Below, one piece after another: positions 32,101 through 43,600 of a stretch of DNA of 64,000 nucleotides. A program made the position numbers and the translations under genes. Position 1 is the stretch's first letter. The number at the start of each line of letters is the position of its first letter. The stretch comes from Carposina sasakii. Its lineage: Eukaryota; Arthropoda; Insecta; Lepidoptera; Carposinidae. The stretch spans positions 2,728,001-2,792,000 of the forward strand of contig CP053161.1 in the NCBI GenBank assembly GCA_014607495.2, given 5' to 3'. The notes beneath the pieces are model-generated. The model ran no database searches and was not told the DNA's origin. It saw only the letters and a list, made by a program, of their open reading frames with translations.

Positions 32101-35100
32101 ACAGATGTCCGCCATCCCGTTCAGTTCTGAGCGTCACGTTTTATTTCGCTCCAGGTCTTCCCTACTTTCTTCGCCTCTGCGATGATTGTACGCCGCCAGG
32201 TCTGCTTAGGACGGCCACGTTTTGCGCTTCCCTAGGGGTACCACTCCAGGGCTTGTCTTGGTATGTGGTTTTCCTCCCTTCGAAGCGTGTGGCCGATCCA
32301 GTTCCATTAGCGGCGTTTAATCTGCTGGTCGATTCGGGTCTCACCGCAGCGTTCCCACAGTTCTAAGTTCGAGATTTTCTCGGGCCAGTAAATACTGAGT
32401 ATATGGCGAAGACAGTGGATGACTACGACCTGGAGCTGGTGCGAGATGTCCTTGGTAACCTTCCACGTTTCACACTCGTACAGCAACACGGTTTTAACAT
32501 AAAACCGGAATATCTTGAGCTTGACTTGCTAAACAGGGCGCAGCTGTGCGAAGATCGCTCTGGCTTTGGCAATCTACGAAGTGATGTCCTCTTCGATCCC
32601 TCCAGTTTCCAACACTACACTACTGAGATAAGTGAAGTTGGGGACCCTTTCCACATCCTCTGTGCCAATGTGCAACTGCAAGGAGCTCGTCCTTCCGCAT
32701 CTCATTTCCTGAGTCTTCCGGGTGTTGATTCGCAGTCCAGCCTCCTTCGCCTCTCGTTGTAGGTCGTCCAGCTTGGTGTAGCATCAGGCTTTCTTTCATC
32801 ATCGCGTTCATCAATCCAAACTCACAATTCAACCTTTCCATACATTCTTCCTCATTTCTTTACCTACACTAAACCTTCATACAACAAAGAAATCATATTA
32901 AGAATATCGATTCGACATAATTGGTCCCAGATGCAGTTCCACTTCAACGTATCGAAGGCTTTTTCAAAGTCCACGAAGGTCAAGGATGAAGAAGGCATTC
33001 ATGAAAATGGCGTCGGATTCTTTCTTTCCGATGACGCGAAAAAGAGCCTCTTAGACTGGAAACCGATCTTATAACAGCCCAATTTTTTGTCATGACGTTA
33101 AATTAAAATGTTAGTTTTGTAGATACATTTGTATTTGCGCATCAAACAAATTTAGGTACATTGTTTGCCATAAAATGACATTTTTTTTTCTTAATTTTTA
33201 TGTTATTTCCCAGGGTTGGTTCCATAGAAAAAAATTATCGTTACCTTACAAAAAATTACGTTGTCTTTTTACACCCAGTATATAGGTATACATAAACGGT
33301 TGTGTTCACAAAATGGGACAGCCAGAACTGCAAGACTAAGCTGATTCCACAGTCACGTTAGCATAGCGGGACCAGATGTAAAAGATCAGTGACAAGTTGT
33401 TAGCACATTGCCTGAGAGAACGCATCTGAGTTCCTTAGTCGTCTCTTACGACATTGATGATATACTTCACCGTACATAATGTGTGCTTTTAATTTTACTT
33501 AACAATGCCTAACTCAGCTGCGTTGATAATAGAAAAACAAGAGCTAAAGTAGCGTGCGTAAGTGCAATTCATTACGTTCCAGTGCGGCTAACAGCCAAGC
33601 GAATGCAGCTTAAAAGGCAAAGCGAGAAACTTACGGAGGCTTTAGAGAACACGCGCGAGAAACGCTCTGAGCTGATACACGAGCTCGAAGAAGAGAAACA
33701 AGACATAGAGCGGGAGATGTAAGTTTATTTATTTATGTTTATACATTTTATTGGAAAAGTAGTTTTTGTGATGAGTGAAAGGAATCGAAAAATCCCTTCT
33801 TATCGGATGCCTGCGACACAAAGACACACCTTCCAAGTCCCTATGATCAGCGGTTTAGGCTATCCGTTGCCTAGGCTATCTGCATTGATCCGTCAGTCAG
33901 CTATTTAGGACCACGCATTTTATGATATACATACCTAAGTAAGTATATAGGTATTTATAGGTAGAATACGGTATAGATGATCACACTCATGTTCATTATC
34001 TAATCCCTTTCTCTGGTACCTACTTATACTTATAACTAAGTATGTCCCATTTTAGTTTTGGCCCCTATTTGTGTTGTATCATGCATATTACTGCAAACGC
34101 AATGTTACATGAAAATCATGTGAGAATATACCTTACAACTATTTCAAAATTATATCATAGGCTGTAGTTTTTAAAAGAGAATAACCAAATTGTGTTTCAA
34201 CCAAAATCGCTAAGTATGTTTTCATTCACATATTTGTTACTACGATCAAGAATATACATGTATCTACCTATACATAGTATCTATGGAAAATGGTTATTAC
34301 ACTGTTAAACGAATAACAATATCCTGCAAGGCTGATTTTATTAAGCGGTATTAAAATGTTATCCCAGCGGTCCAGCCTCTTTCCAAATACGCCCTTTCGA
34401 CCGGAGGGATGAATTTTTGAGCTATGTCATAATTAAATATGTTTTATATTTACATTTAGCCGAAACTATGAAGATATTCTTTGTGAAAAAGCAGAGCAAT
34501 TTAGAAAATCTCGAGGATTTTACGTAAGTTATTTGATGATAATGTTATTATATGCCCAGTATAGATTCATCATCATCATCAGCCTTTTGCAGTCCACTGT
34601 TGGACGTAGGCCTCCACCAGGGCACGTCACAAGACTGCCATGGGGGGTATTTGCCCATAGTCACCACGCTAGGCAGGCGGGTTGGTGACCGCAGATTGTA
34701 TTTTGGACTATGTTGTCAACACGGGAAACGCTGCTGCCCACCTCCTGGAAACCCTTAATCGCCTCGTATGATACCCACCCACGGCAGACATGGGGTGGTA
34801 CGAATTCTACTCTGCCGGCACCACGCGGCCAAGTACAGATTGACGAAATGTAATACGCAAATAAATAAGTTGTCGCCCACATTGCCGCAATGTTACATAA
34901 TAAGGGATTTTCTGACAACTATTAAAAGTAAAATAGTACAAATCACCTGGATAGGGGAAAGGTGTACATAATGATCCCCCTAAGGGAAAATGCTTACTGT
35001 ATCCAAAATATTAAAGTAAGACAAACATTGAATGAGCTTTGAATATATCATATAAATGCTGATATACTTGCATACGATTATTTTTAGTAGGTTGATTATC

Positions 35101-38100
35101 TATAGATTTGTTAGAGATTTTCCAAAAGGCTACTAAAGGATCATTTTGTACACCCGGATGTCTAAAACGATCCCCAGGGTAGGTTGAAAATGAGCACAGG
35201 ATCATTTTGTACTCCAAGCCTAAATAATTATCAAAACTTACTTCTAGAATAGCTTTATTTAAAAAAAATTGATAATAATTAACAGTGCGGCTTAGTACTA
35301 AGGATTTGTCACAAATATTTATAATTATGACAAATTTTTATCTTTTTTTATCAGTATCTAAAACAAAAATATTAATCCTAAACTAACGTGAGATATCTCA
35401 ATATTTAACAACATTTTTCCAAAGTAGTTTTTATCAAATAAACTCACTATTATAAACAGTTTTGAATCTTTCTACTAACGTAGTAGTATAATCTCTTTAT
35501 AATCAGCAGTCTTAAATAATATCAACCATCACGAAGTATTTTGATGTTTATAATGTAGGTATTCATTTAGAAGTTTAATTGTTTCTTTAAATTTTTGAAA
35601 CGATCTCTGCAGAAGTCACATATAAAATCTTCTTCGTCATCATTATCGAGCCCGGCGCATGCTTCATATCCCCATTTAAAACTTTTCATGTATTGGACTC
35701 AACTCCCACGTGATCTTTTGAATACGGTTCTGTGCAGAACATCCACTCGGCATCCTCTTCGGAAGATTCGGAATCATAAGTGTTCCTTTGTTTTTTTTTT
35801 AGTGTTTTTCTTACTGACCATTTTTCCTTTACCAACTCCTTTTATTAATAATTTTGCAATTCCTTTTTCTTTTACCAACTGCCTTTCCTTTACTAAACTC
35901 CTTTTTCTTTACCAACTTCGTTTTCTTTACTGACTCCCTTTCCTTTACTTTTTTTTTAGGGATTGTTTTTACACTTTTATCTTTACGTGACCTTTGTTTT
36001 TCTTCTTTTTCATTTTTTCTGCATTTCCTCTTCTAAATAGTTTTTGTAAGATTTGTTAGTTAAAATTATGTATATTTTTTCTCCTTCTATTTTTGGCAAA
36101 TGTCGAAGGTCATGTGGTGAAAATGCTCCAAAAGATGTAGATGAATCTGAAGACCTAATTGAAGTAGATATTGGAACAATACCAATCTCTTGGGCTTGTG
36201 TAGATCTTGAATTAGGGACGAAATCATTTCAGAAGCTAGGGTTTAAAGCGATTTAACGGGGGTAACTACTTGCACAGAAGACGGTTGGATTTCATAATTC
36301 ACACACAATGAAGCTAATGAAGATTTGATAGAGGTGTAAACTTGTTTAGAAGACAGCATAGCGAGCGATTGGTTTTTATCATTCTGACTGTAAATGAATT
36401 TAAGCGAGGATGGTTACCTGAAATATACTCACTCTAATTATATATAAAATACACATATACACAAATCCTCACAAATATACATTACACATACACACATACA
36501 TGACTCTTAGTTTATTTATTTTTTATTTAGGTTAACAAACAGTTATGTGCAACATAATTTATGATAGCAATGGTAGACACATTCTTTTATGCACATACCA
36601 CACAGTTAAAGGTATCATAGAAAGGTATATGTAATAATAAGTATTAACTGTGGATATTAGTTTTCAAATTGCCAAAATGTTAGGGGTAAAATGATTCCTG
36701 GGATCATTTTATACCGACAAAAGATGATCGTTTGACCCCCAAATATAAAATTTACATAAATTGTCCAAACATAATCTCAAAACATAACCGTGGTGTCATC
36801 AAAACGTGCTTGAAATATTCTTGAATATCAATAGGAACCACCAGTAACACTTTCATTCACAAATATACAAAACAATTTCAGCAATATAGCATTGATTTTA
36901 TGCTTAACTTAGATTGAACACACAGATTTTTTATTTTTCGCAATAAATCGAAGGGTTATAGTCACACCACCATGACACTTCACTGGGATACTGAGCGGGG
37001 TACGGGGAAGGCGTCAGCAAATATATCGAGCGAGATGGCACTTTAGTTTATTCAGGATTAAAGGGAATCATTTTACTTCGAGGGATCATTTAGTACACCT
37101 TTCCCCTAGAAGGCGTGAGCGCATCTCCATCCCGAAATTCTGTTTTGTCATTGTACATGTACAGGTGAAGGGGGGGGAGCAGCTAGGGAGGGTGATTCGC
37201 TCACGCCATCTATTTTTGACAGTTATTTTAACTTGTCAGAAGATCCCTCATTCCCATATTGTGAAAAAATTACATACAACACTACAGTACAGTAGGGTAT
37301 GCACGAACCTTTTTATGCGTCTTCGCGCCGCTGTAACGCTATCGACTCGCAAGCAAAATCTATGTGATTTTGTCAAATCACTATCAAATAAACTGTCGTT
37401 CGACGGTATCGTTACGGACTATCGAGAGGTTTGCGCTCGCCCCACAGTACATTCTTCGTACTAGTACATGGTTCGTGCGCGCCTTGCGACCACACTTATA
37501 AAATGCGCCTTTCATGTTTCATTTAGAGATTGCAACTCGGTATGTTTTTTAAGCCGGGTTGATATATTAGGATGAAACCTTTAAAGTATTTTATGAAAAT
37601 TTGCTTTCATTTAAATAAATGGAGGAAAAATACAATGATTCAAGGTTACGGAATAATATTTATTTCAAACCAGCAAATCAACAATAATCAGTCTTAAGGA
37701 TGATTCACGCTACACCGTGTCGTGACCGGTCCGGACTTCGGCCGGGACACGTCCGCCGTGCGCCCGGCCGGACCACTCAGTTGGGGCTTCCGTGCCGCAG
37801 TTTTCGTACCTACCGGGCCCGGTCACCGGGCCCGGTATGAATGGCCGGGCCCGGTTTGTAATCTCTAGTTACATTGCATTTTAGATTTCGCAAATCTATA
37901 CCCGGCATTAAATATTGATTACCTTATTTCACGTGAATACTCATACATCGTACTTAGTTCAATTTTGTAATTAATTCAAAAGGCAATCAACAAAACTAAA
38001 AAAATTACGTGGAATTTTAAAATACTTGTTAGATTCATGTATATACTTCACGAAACTCACTAAACCTTTTTCTGCTCCTCACTAAAATAGAATGAAGAGG

Positions 38101-38637
38101 AAATGAGTTCGGAAATAGAGAAGGCTTCTCATTTATTGAACGAATTGACTGTGATTGCATCGAGCCGAGAGAGCACTGCCGAGGACCTCAGAAGACAGCT
38201 AGGTGCACTCAGTGCTATCGTTCCAGAAGACCTGCTTGAGATAACGTAAGTTTTTGTTTAGTAACTTCTAGTTTGCGCCGTAAATGGGGTGGATGTTTTA
38301 AAAGGAACTATAGTCTATACTATAGTCTAAAAATCATAAAACCCCTGCAAATAAATATTCTTCTATTTTTAGGTACCTACATACTACTAAGTTCAAATCT
38401 GTAGCTAAGGCGATATACTGGTACAATACTAATAATAACTTCTATATACGGATTTAAAAAACCTAGTTAAAAACAAGTAATGCAAATAGTGTAGCTGATT
38501 TTGAGAAACCATTTCAATAGTTAGTTTAATTGTGAATATTTCACTTATTTATTTCCAGAGGAAAACAGGAGTTAGAAGACAAAATTAAAACGTTGACATC
38601 TAAATTCGAAGAAATGAATAAAATTTTCAATATTTAA
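29139..38637 (+). CDS. 211-residue coiled-coil protein, six exons
   Basis: Exons 29139-29222, 29298-29415, 33583-33718, 34460-34523, 38091-38245 and 38559-38637 join in phases 0, 1, 2, 0, 2. All introns have GTAAG donors and pyrimidine-rich AG acceptors. The 636 nt encode 211 residues and end in TAA; AATAAA follows at 38693-38698. The protein starts MFSPEEQQMEICLLKSNLED and is almost wholly charged helix: KRMQLKRQSEKLTEALENTR and SELIHELEEEKQDIEREI show heptads, then a helix-breaking KSRGFY, a second coil (SSEIEKASHLLNELTVIA), a short VPEDLLEIT segment and a last coil (KQELEDKIKTLTSKFEEMNK). No signal peptide or membrane segment. I do not recognise it; small kinetochore, augmin or synaptonemal subunits have this build, but nothing here decides. 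Introns 2 and 4 are swollen by transposons. Confidence 0.8.
29928..31039. mobile_element. Nested palindromic elements in intron 2
   Basis: The outer element has ends CATAGAGGAATAAG (29928) and its inverse CTTATTCCTCTATG (31026-31039), followed inward by GTCGTGGCCATATTGTTAAA, then TTGATCATTTCATGAAATGG on the left (30180-30222) and a near-perfect inverse on the right (30968-31010). Just inside the left end a second palindrome (29938-30173) is inserted, with arms starting TAGAGTGCTAATGTCATGCT and about 65 bp long, which splits the outer end. Several ATTTCATGAAATGG palindromes repeat within the arms. No coding capacity. Confidence 0.65.
30500..30606 (+). repeat. GC-rich element piece ending in four CCTAA telomere-type repeats
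   Basis: GCTCGCTCCGCTCGCTCGGC, then TCGTGCGTCATTTGTCATAG, leads into CTAACCTAACCTAACCTAAC, then CTAT. The insect telomere repeat is TTAGG. A homologous piece with two CCTAA units lies at 39140-39230, so the repeats belong to a dispersed element. Confidence 0.6.
31560..32055 (+). pseudogene. RTE-like LINE 5' UTR and endonuclease start
   Basis: A GC-rich leader (for example GGCACCCACGTCCCCACCGT) precedes a frame from 31866 encoding KIRIACWNVRTLSED and LQILGLSEVRRNG, the first motifs of an apurinic-type endonuclease of non-LTR retrotransposons. The homology stops near 32055, where sequence from the opposite strand of a LINE begins. Only about 60 residues of the domain remain, so this is dead. 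It lies in intron 2 of the coiled-coil gene. Confidence 0.65.
32050..33065 (-). pseudogene. RTE-like LINE reverse transcriptase, C-terminal half
   Basis: Reading leftward, FVDFEKAFDTLKWNCIWDQL (about 32985-32915) is a reverse transcriptase palm motif. Later come LLYECETWKVTKDISHQLQV (32489 on), WPEKISNLELWERCGETRID, and near 32200 KRGRPKQTWRRTIIAEAKKV, the usual C-terminus of RTE-like elements. Several frameshifts and stops break it, and the central YxDD stretch is damaged or missing. It abuts the + strand endonuclease fragment tail-first, so the two pieces are in opposed orientation. Confidence 0.7.
33066..33582. other. Intron 2 remainder, nothing recognised
   Basis: AT-rich intron sequence before exon 3 at 33583. 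No repeat pair seen. Confidence 0.4.
34560..34840 (+). repeat. Dispersed repeat, GC-rich, in intron 4
   Basis: ATCATCATCATCAGCC, then TGCAGTCCACTGTTGGACGT, AGGCCTCCACCAGGGCACGT and later TGCCGGCACCACGCGGCCAA. The first part also occurs at 546-602. Probably the 3' part of a LINE. Confidence 0.5.
34951..37110 (-). mobile_element. 2.1-kb pogo/Tigger-like element with transposase C-terminal remnant
   Basis: Left end TAGGGGAAAGGTGTACATAA, then TGATCCC; right end GGGATCATTTAGTACACCTT, then TCCCCTA, with TA at both flanks. Words such as GGATCATTTTGTAC recur inside. On the - strand, 36250-36060 encodes SSTSFGAFSPHDLRHLPKIE and 36010-35800 a Lys-rich stretch (KVKERESVKKTKLVKKKEF). Then 35780-35610 encodes a frameshifted Cys-rich tail (EWMFCTEPYSKDHVG, FKWGYEACAGLDNDDEEDFI, CDFCRDRF), the zinc-binding C-terminus seen on moth Tigger/jerky-type transposases. 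The DDE catalytic domain is absent, so the element is a non-autonomous deletion derivative. It sits in intron 4 of the coiled-coil gene. Confidence 0.65.
37111..37700. other. Intron 4, nothing recognised
   Basis: No coding or repeat structure convincingly seen between the Tigger-like element and the GC-rich block. Confidence 0.4.
37705..37865. repeat. GC-rich block with three GGGCCC palindromes
   Basis: A 160-bp island much richer in G+C than its flanks. ACCGGGCCCGGT occurs at about 37815 and 37826, and GGCCGGGCCCGG near 37843, after GACCGGTCCGGACTTCGGCC and CGCCCGGCCGGACC. It begins GATTCACGCTACACCG. This looks like a GC-rich MITE. Confidence 0.55.
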
Positions 38638-38699
38638 GTTTGCTGCAAGTAGTTTCACAATTTTATTATGGGTAGTATTTAAACGCACATCAAATAAAA

Positions 38700-40570
38700 T
38701 GAATTTTTAACGTCACAAATGTTCAGAATTCATATCAAAATTACTTATTGCACAGCAAAATACTCAAATGAGAATATTGCTAAAAAAAACTGCAGTTTAT
38801 ATTTGTGGCATACCGCTATTTATCTTAAAATAAAGCTTTATTTATTAATGCACAGCTAATATTTGCTAATGCACATTATACCTGTTAACTCTTTATTTTT
38901 TTTAAACAGCTTCTATTTTACATTATATTACATGTAACAATTATTTTTATGTAACAATTAACCTAAATGAAACGGCATTTTATTTAACATAATCATCTTA
39001 TTATTTGTTAAGTTACTATTTGTAACATTTTAACATATTGAGTTACTATTTGTATCTGAATTCATATTTTAGCGTTGATCTCATTATGCTAGGTATATGA
39101 GATCAACACTAAAATATAAAATCAGACATAAATAGTAACTTCAAAATTCGATCCTGGCACATCACTGGCCGCTACCGCGGCACGCTCGCTCGGCTCGTGC
39201 GTTGTTTGTCATACTCTAACCTAACCATATTTTTATCATTATATCAATGTATGAAAAGGAAACTGTCACTATTCGATTTATTTGTTTTGCGCTAAGGTTA
39301 ATTTGCTGTGCAGTCAGTGTTTATGATGAGATCCAAAAGGTATTAATTTGTCTTGCATTCAAGGAAAGCAGTTATGTTGGGCTGATATATATTTTCGAAT
39401 TATCTGCTGTAGTTGTTTTGTTAAACATTTAGTTTATTTGTATTAAATTAATTTATTTGATGTAAAAAAGCATATAAAAGATGACATTATTGATGGGCAA
39501 TTATTTATTCGATGTGCAATTGAAAATTTCCCTTTAATTAATATCTAATCTACACTTTTGTTTCCTGTTGTTCATTTTCATAAAAGACACGATCTTGATA
39601 CCTCACACAAAGTAAATTGAGAACAATAGATAACGCTGTTTATAAACTGGACACTTCCACGTGATACGATTTGAGAGCAGAAAGTATTTTTGCATTTCCA
39701 TTTTGTACCTGTATTTAAATAGTTTTATTGCATAATTCTCAATGTCATGTAGGTATTTAAAAACACAATAAATGTAGTAAGTGATCATTTATATTTTTAT
39801 TATGGGAAGATATTTTCATTCTCACAACTCTCCAACACCCCATTTCCATCTAATCTGTAAAATTGAAAACAACTTCTACGATCTATTTATACCTATTACC
39901 TACCTACTTTGTAAAATGTACGAAAAGTTAAAGAGAGGAGCGGCGCTGGTAAAAAGTAGATATTTTAATCTAAATCAACTGTCTGCATGCGACCGCATAT
40001 TGTAGAGTTGCAAGTTACAGAATTGTAGCCGGAAATCCAACCATTTGGTTGTGATTTGTGGTCCACGCCTTAGGGATTGTATTGTTTTGTGTTTCCGTTT
40101 TAATTATCTGCATGAGAAGTAGTTCTCTAACAGTCTTCCAATTAAATTAACATAATTTGGCTTTCTCTTGTTCACTTTGTGATTTACCTAAAAACCCGCA
40201 AGTAAAATAAAATCACGGGCTTCGATATAAAAAAAAAATGTAATTGTGAAATATTTTCCTCGATATTTCTGCGAACTATGCTAAAAATATTTAATATTGT
40301 TCCGAAAATATTTCCCACTCAAATATGAAAATTAACGAATCTACTTTCGGGATATTAAAGAGAAATAATATGATAATGAAATTGGTTTCCTCAACGATAG
40401 CTGTGGTGTTGACTGATGTATCAAATATAAGGGATATACTCTATGATTATTTGGATATACCAATAAACTAACGATACGAGATTGAACTGCTCAATAAACG
40501 AGTACCGGCAATACGAATAGGATTTTCCGTAGCTGATCTGCATTTCGTAGAAATATACAAGCCATCGAGG
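38700..40570. other. Intergenic with one palindrome and one GC-rich repeat piece
   Basis: Positions 39042-39138 form a hairpin element: GTTACTATTTGTATCTGAAT, then TCATATTTTAGCGTTGATCT, against its inverse. Positions 39140-39230 repeat the GC-rich CCTAA-ended piece of 30500-30606. The rest is AT-rich without a recognised gene. Confidence 0.5.
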
Positions 40571-40666
40571 CTTTTGTTAAGGTTGGTATGGTATGGTATG
40601 GTAGAACGGGCTTGTTTCCGCAACTCGACGTCTATGCACCTATTTTGCGTAAGGGTGGTGTGCTCT

Positions 40667-43600
40667 CTACTCGAGCCAGCCTGTCTCCTCCAGAAATCCT
40701 AGCAGCCTTTTCAGGTTGCCCAGAGTCTCGCTAAGCGAGCCTGCCGGGCTAGCACGACCACGATAAGTAGATATACGATAAAGGATTTCGTATCGTATCT
40801 ATACCACCATAATTATCGATTTCGCGAACATGACCAATGGAACGATACGTTACGTTAAGATTTGTCCCGTGTTATGATACGATAAGTCGCGAGATAAGTT
40901 AAACAAATGTTTCTAGTGTCAAAAAATATTTTTTTCTTTTTTTCAATTGTCGTTCATTCTTTTTTTTTCTTTTTTTCCTTTTTGACATCAGATGTCATGT
41001 TAACTGCTCTAACATGACCAGCGAAACACGATACGATAAACCTATTTATCGACTAGCTGTCAAAATACGATAGATATGAGCCGCCATGTTGAATGTTATC
41101 GATACTAATTACTAATCATTTAATTTTACCTTTGACCTACCTATGTAAACTAAAAACGAGTAAACTAAAACACTAAATTAAAAATATTAAGTTAGGAGCA
41201 TATCACTGAAAACCTATCGAACCAAAGAATATAATAGGTATTTTCGATTTCTCTAACCTATCTACGCTTATCGCGTACTACAATGTTCATCGATAACAAT
41301 ATCTTGAATTGATGTCAAAATTCGATATTTTTAACATCAAAATACGGTCATGTTCGGCGCTATCGATAGTTATCGATGCACATGCTCGCATTTTATCTAT
41401 CATATCGTATCGTGCCCTGTAACGTTACCGGCATGGTTATGTTCGCTGTATCGATAAAATTCAACATGGCGGCTATATTTATCGAATTTTGACAGCTAGG
41501 TATCGATAACTTGACTTATCATATCGTGTATCGTTGGCCGTGCTAGCCGGACTGGAGAGCCGAGATATTTTGCCCGGTATGGGGCCACTTCTCTGTAGCG
41601 CAGCAGCAGATGGGCGGCTGTCTCCTCTTCCTCCATGCAGGCTCTGCACAGGGGGCTGTCTGTAACACCTAATGTGGAGAGGTGTTTGTTGAAGGCTCCG
41701 TGACCTGTAATAATACTGGTTATCAGTCTCAGTTGGGGTTTATTCAACTTCATTAACTTCTTTGATAGTCGGCCGCATATTTGAGGTAAGGCCTCTTTTA
41801 CTTGCCGACAGTCCTCCTGACCGAACCAGTGTACATTGTGCTGTTCGCCAGTCCTAGCTCTCAGCAAGGTCCTGGCGATGCCTGCGGGGGCTGGTATGAT
41901 AGGCTCCGGACCTATGGCTATACCTAAGGTCCGAACCTAGTCTGGCCAGCGCGTCCGCAGAGTCATTACCTCTCGAGCCACTGTGGCCTTTGATCCACTG
42001 CAGTGTGAGACAGTTGTATCTACATACCTCTGTTAGTCGGCGGTGTCAGTCGTAGACAAGCCCCGAGGTAAGAGTGTTGCTGTTTAACGCCTGTAGGACT
42101 GCCCTACAGTCCGAGAGGATTCTGATGCCTTGGTCAGTTACCTCTCTGGCTATTATGGCTGTAGCTGCCTGTGAGATCGCGAAGCACTCGGCCTGGAAAA
42201 CCGTGTTGTAGCATCCCAAAGGTGTGGCGACTTTGACCTGCAGGTCCTCGGAGAATACTCCTGACCCCACCCAGACTCTGTTTTGGACCCGTCCGTGAAT
42301 ATCCTAAGTTCATTGAAGTTCAGGCCTTCGTAGTCGTCATTCTCGTGCAACTGGATTTTATATTTTTTTATCAAATACCCACTTTTTGGGGATCCTGTCG
42401 CTGGGTGCCCTGAGTATCGGTATATCCTCGTAGGCCTCCGTGAGAATGGTTGTGTGGGCCGTACCGCTCTCTTTCCAGAATTCTAAGGACCTGAGGCGTA
42501 CCGCTGAAGACGTCGCTTCCTGTCTGATAAACATATGGAGTGGCGGTAAGCTTAGCATAGCCTCCAGAGCTGCAGTAGGAGCTGTCCTCATACAGCCTGT
42601 TGTCGCCGTGCAAGCTAGTCTTTGAAATTTCTGTAGTTTGCTTATGCATGTCACTAGCTTGCATCTAGGCCACCATATTAGTGCGCCGTAACACAGCAGG
42701 GGACGTAACACCGCCGTGTACAGCCACAGTATGTTTTTGGGGGTAAGACCCCATCGTTTGCCAATCATCCTATGGCATTGCCATAGGGCTATGCTAGCTT
42801 TGTCTATCTTATTATCCACATGACTGCCCCAGTTGAGTTTGTGGTCTAGTATAACTCCAAGGTATTTAACCTCCTGCGACAGCTGTAGTGTAGTCCCGAA
42901 GAGCTTCGACATGTGGTAGTTGCCGAGACTGCGTTTGTGTGTGAATATCACTGTTTCCGTTTTGTTCGGGTTAACGGTAAACTCATACCTGGTACACCAC
43001 CCCTTCACGATGCGCATTGCTGCCTGTGTGAGGTCGCATACTAAACTGGCGTTCTTGCCGGTTATCAGAATGGTAAGGTCATCGGCATAGCCGATTGTAT
43101 AGAAGTGGTGAGCGTTAAGGGTCGTGATTAGGCTGTTGACCACCATGTTCCAAAGAAGCGGTGAAAGAACCCCTCCTTGTGGGCAGCCCTTGGCCACCAG
43201 CGCCACCGTCGGGTCGTCCTTAAACCTTACCGTTCTTTGTCTGAGCATATTTTTTATCCAGCCAGTTAGTACAGACGAGACTCCATGACGGATCAATGCG
43301 GTCTTTATGCTCGTAAAGTTAGTCTTGTCGAAAGCTCCTTCAATATCGATGAAGGTGCCCATACAAATGACTTTGTCTTTTAGCGCTTCTTCTATTTTGC
43401 GTACCACCTGGTGTAAAGCTGACTCAGTGGATTTACCTGTTGTATAAGCGTGTTGGTTGCTGTGCATCGGTGTCTTGATCAGCTCGTTGTCCCCTAGCTC
43501 CCTTTCACACAGTCTTTCCAGTGTTTTAACGAAAAACGAGGTTAAGCTAATTGGTCTGAACGCCTTGGCGTTCGTATAGTCGCCCTTGCCTGGCTTTAGG

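Noticed and set aside
31560..33065. Single twin-primed (5'-inverted) LINE insertion
   Set aside because: The junction joins the endonuclease to the C-terminal end of the reverse transcriptase, not to an internal point as twin priming predicts.
35595..36256. + strand Ser/Phe-rich frames as genes
   Set aside because: They are the complement of the Lys-rich and Cys-rich transposase tail on the - strand.
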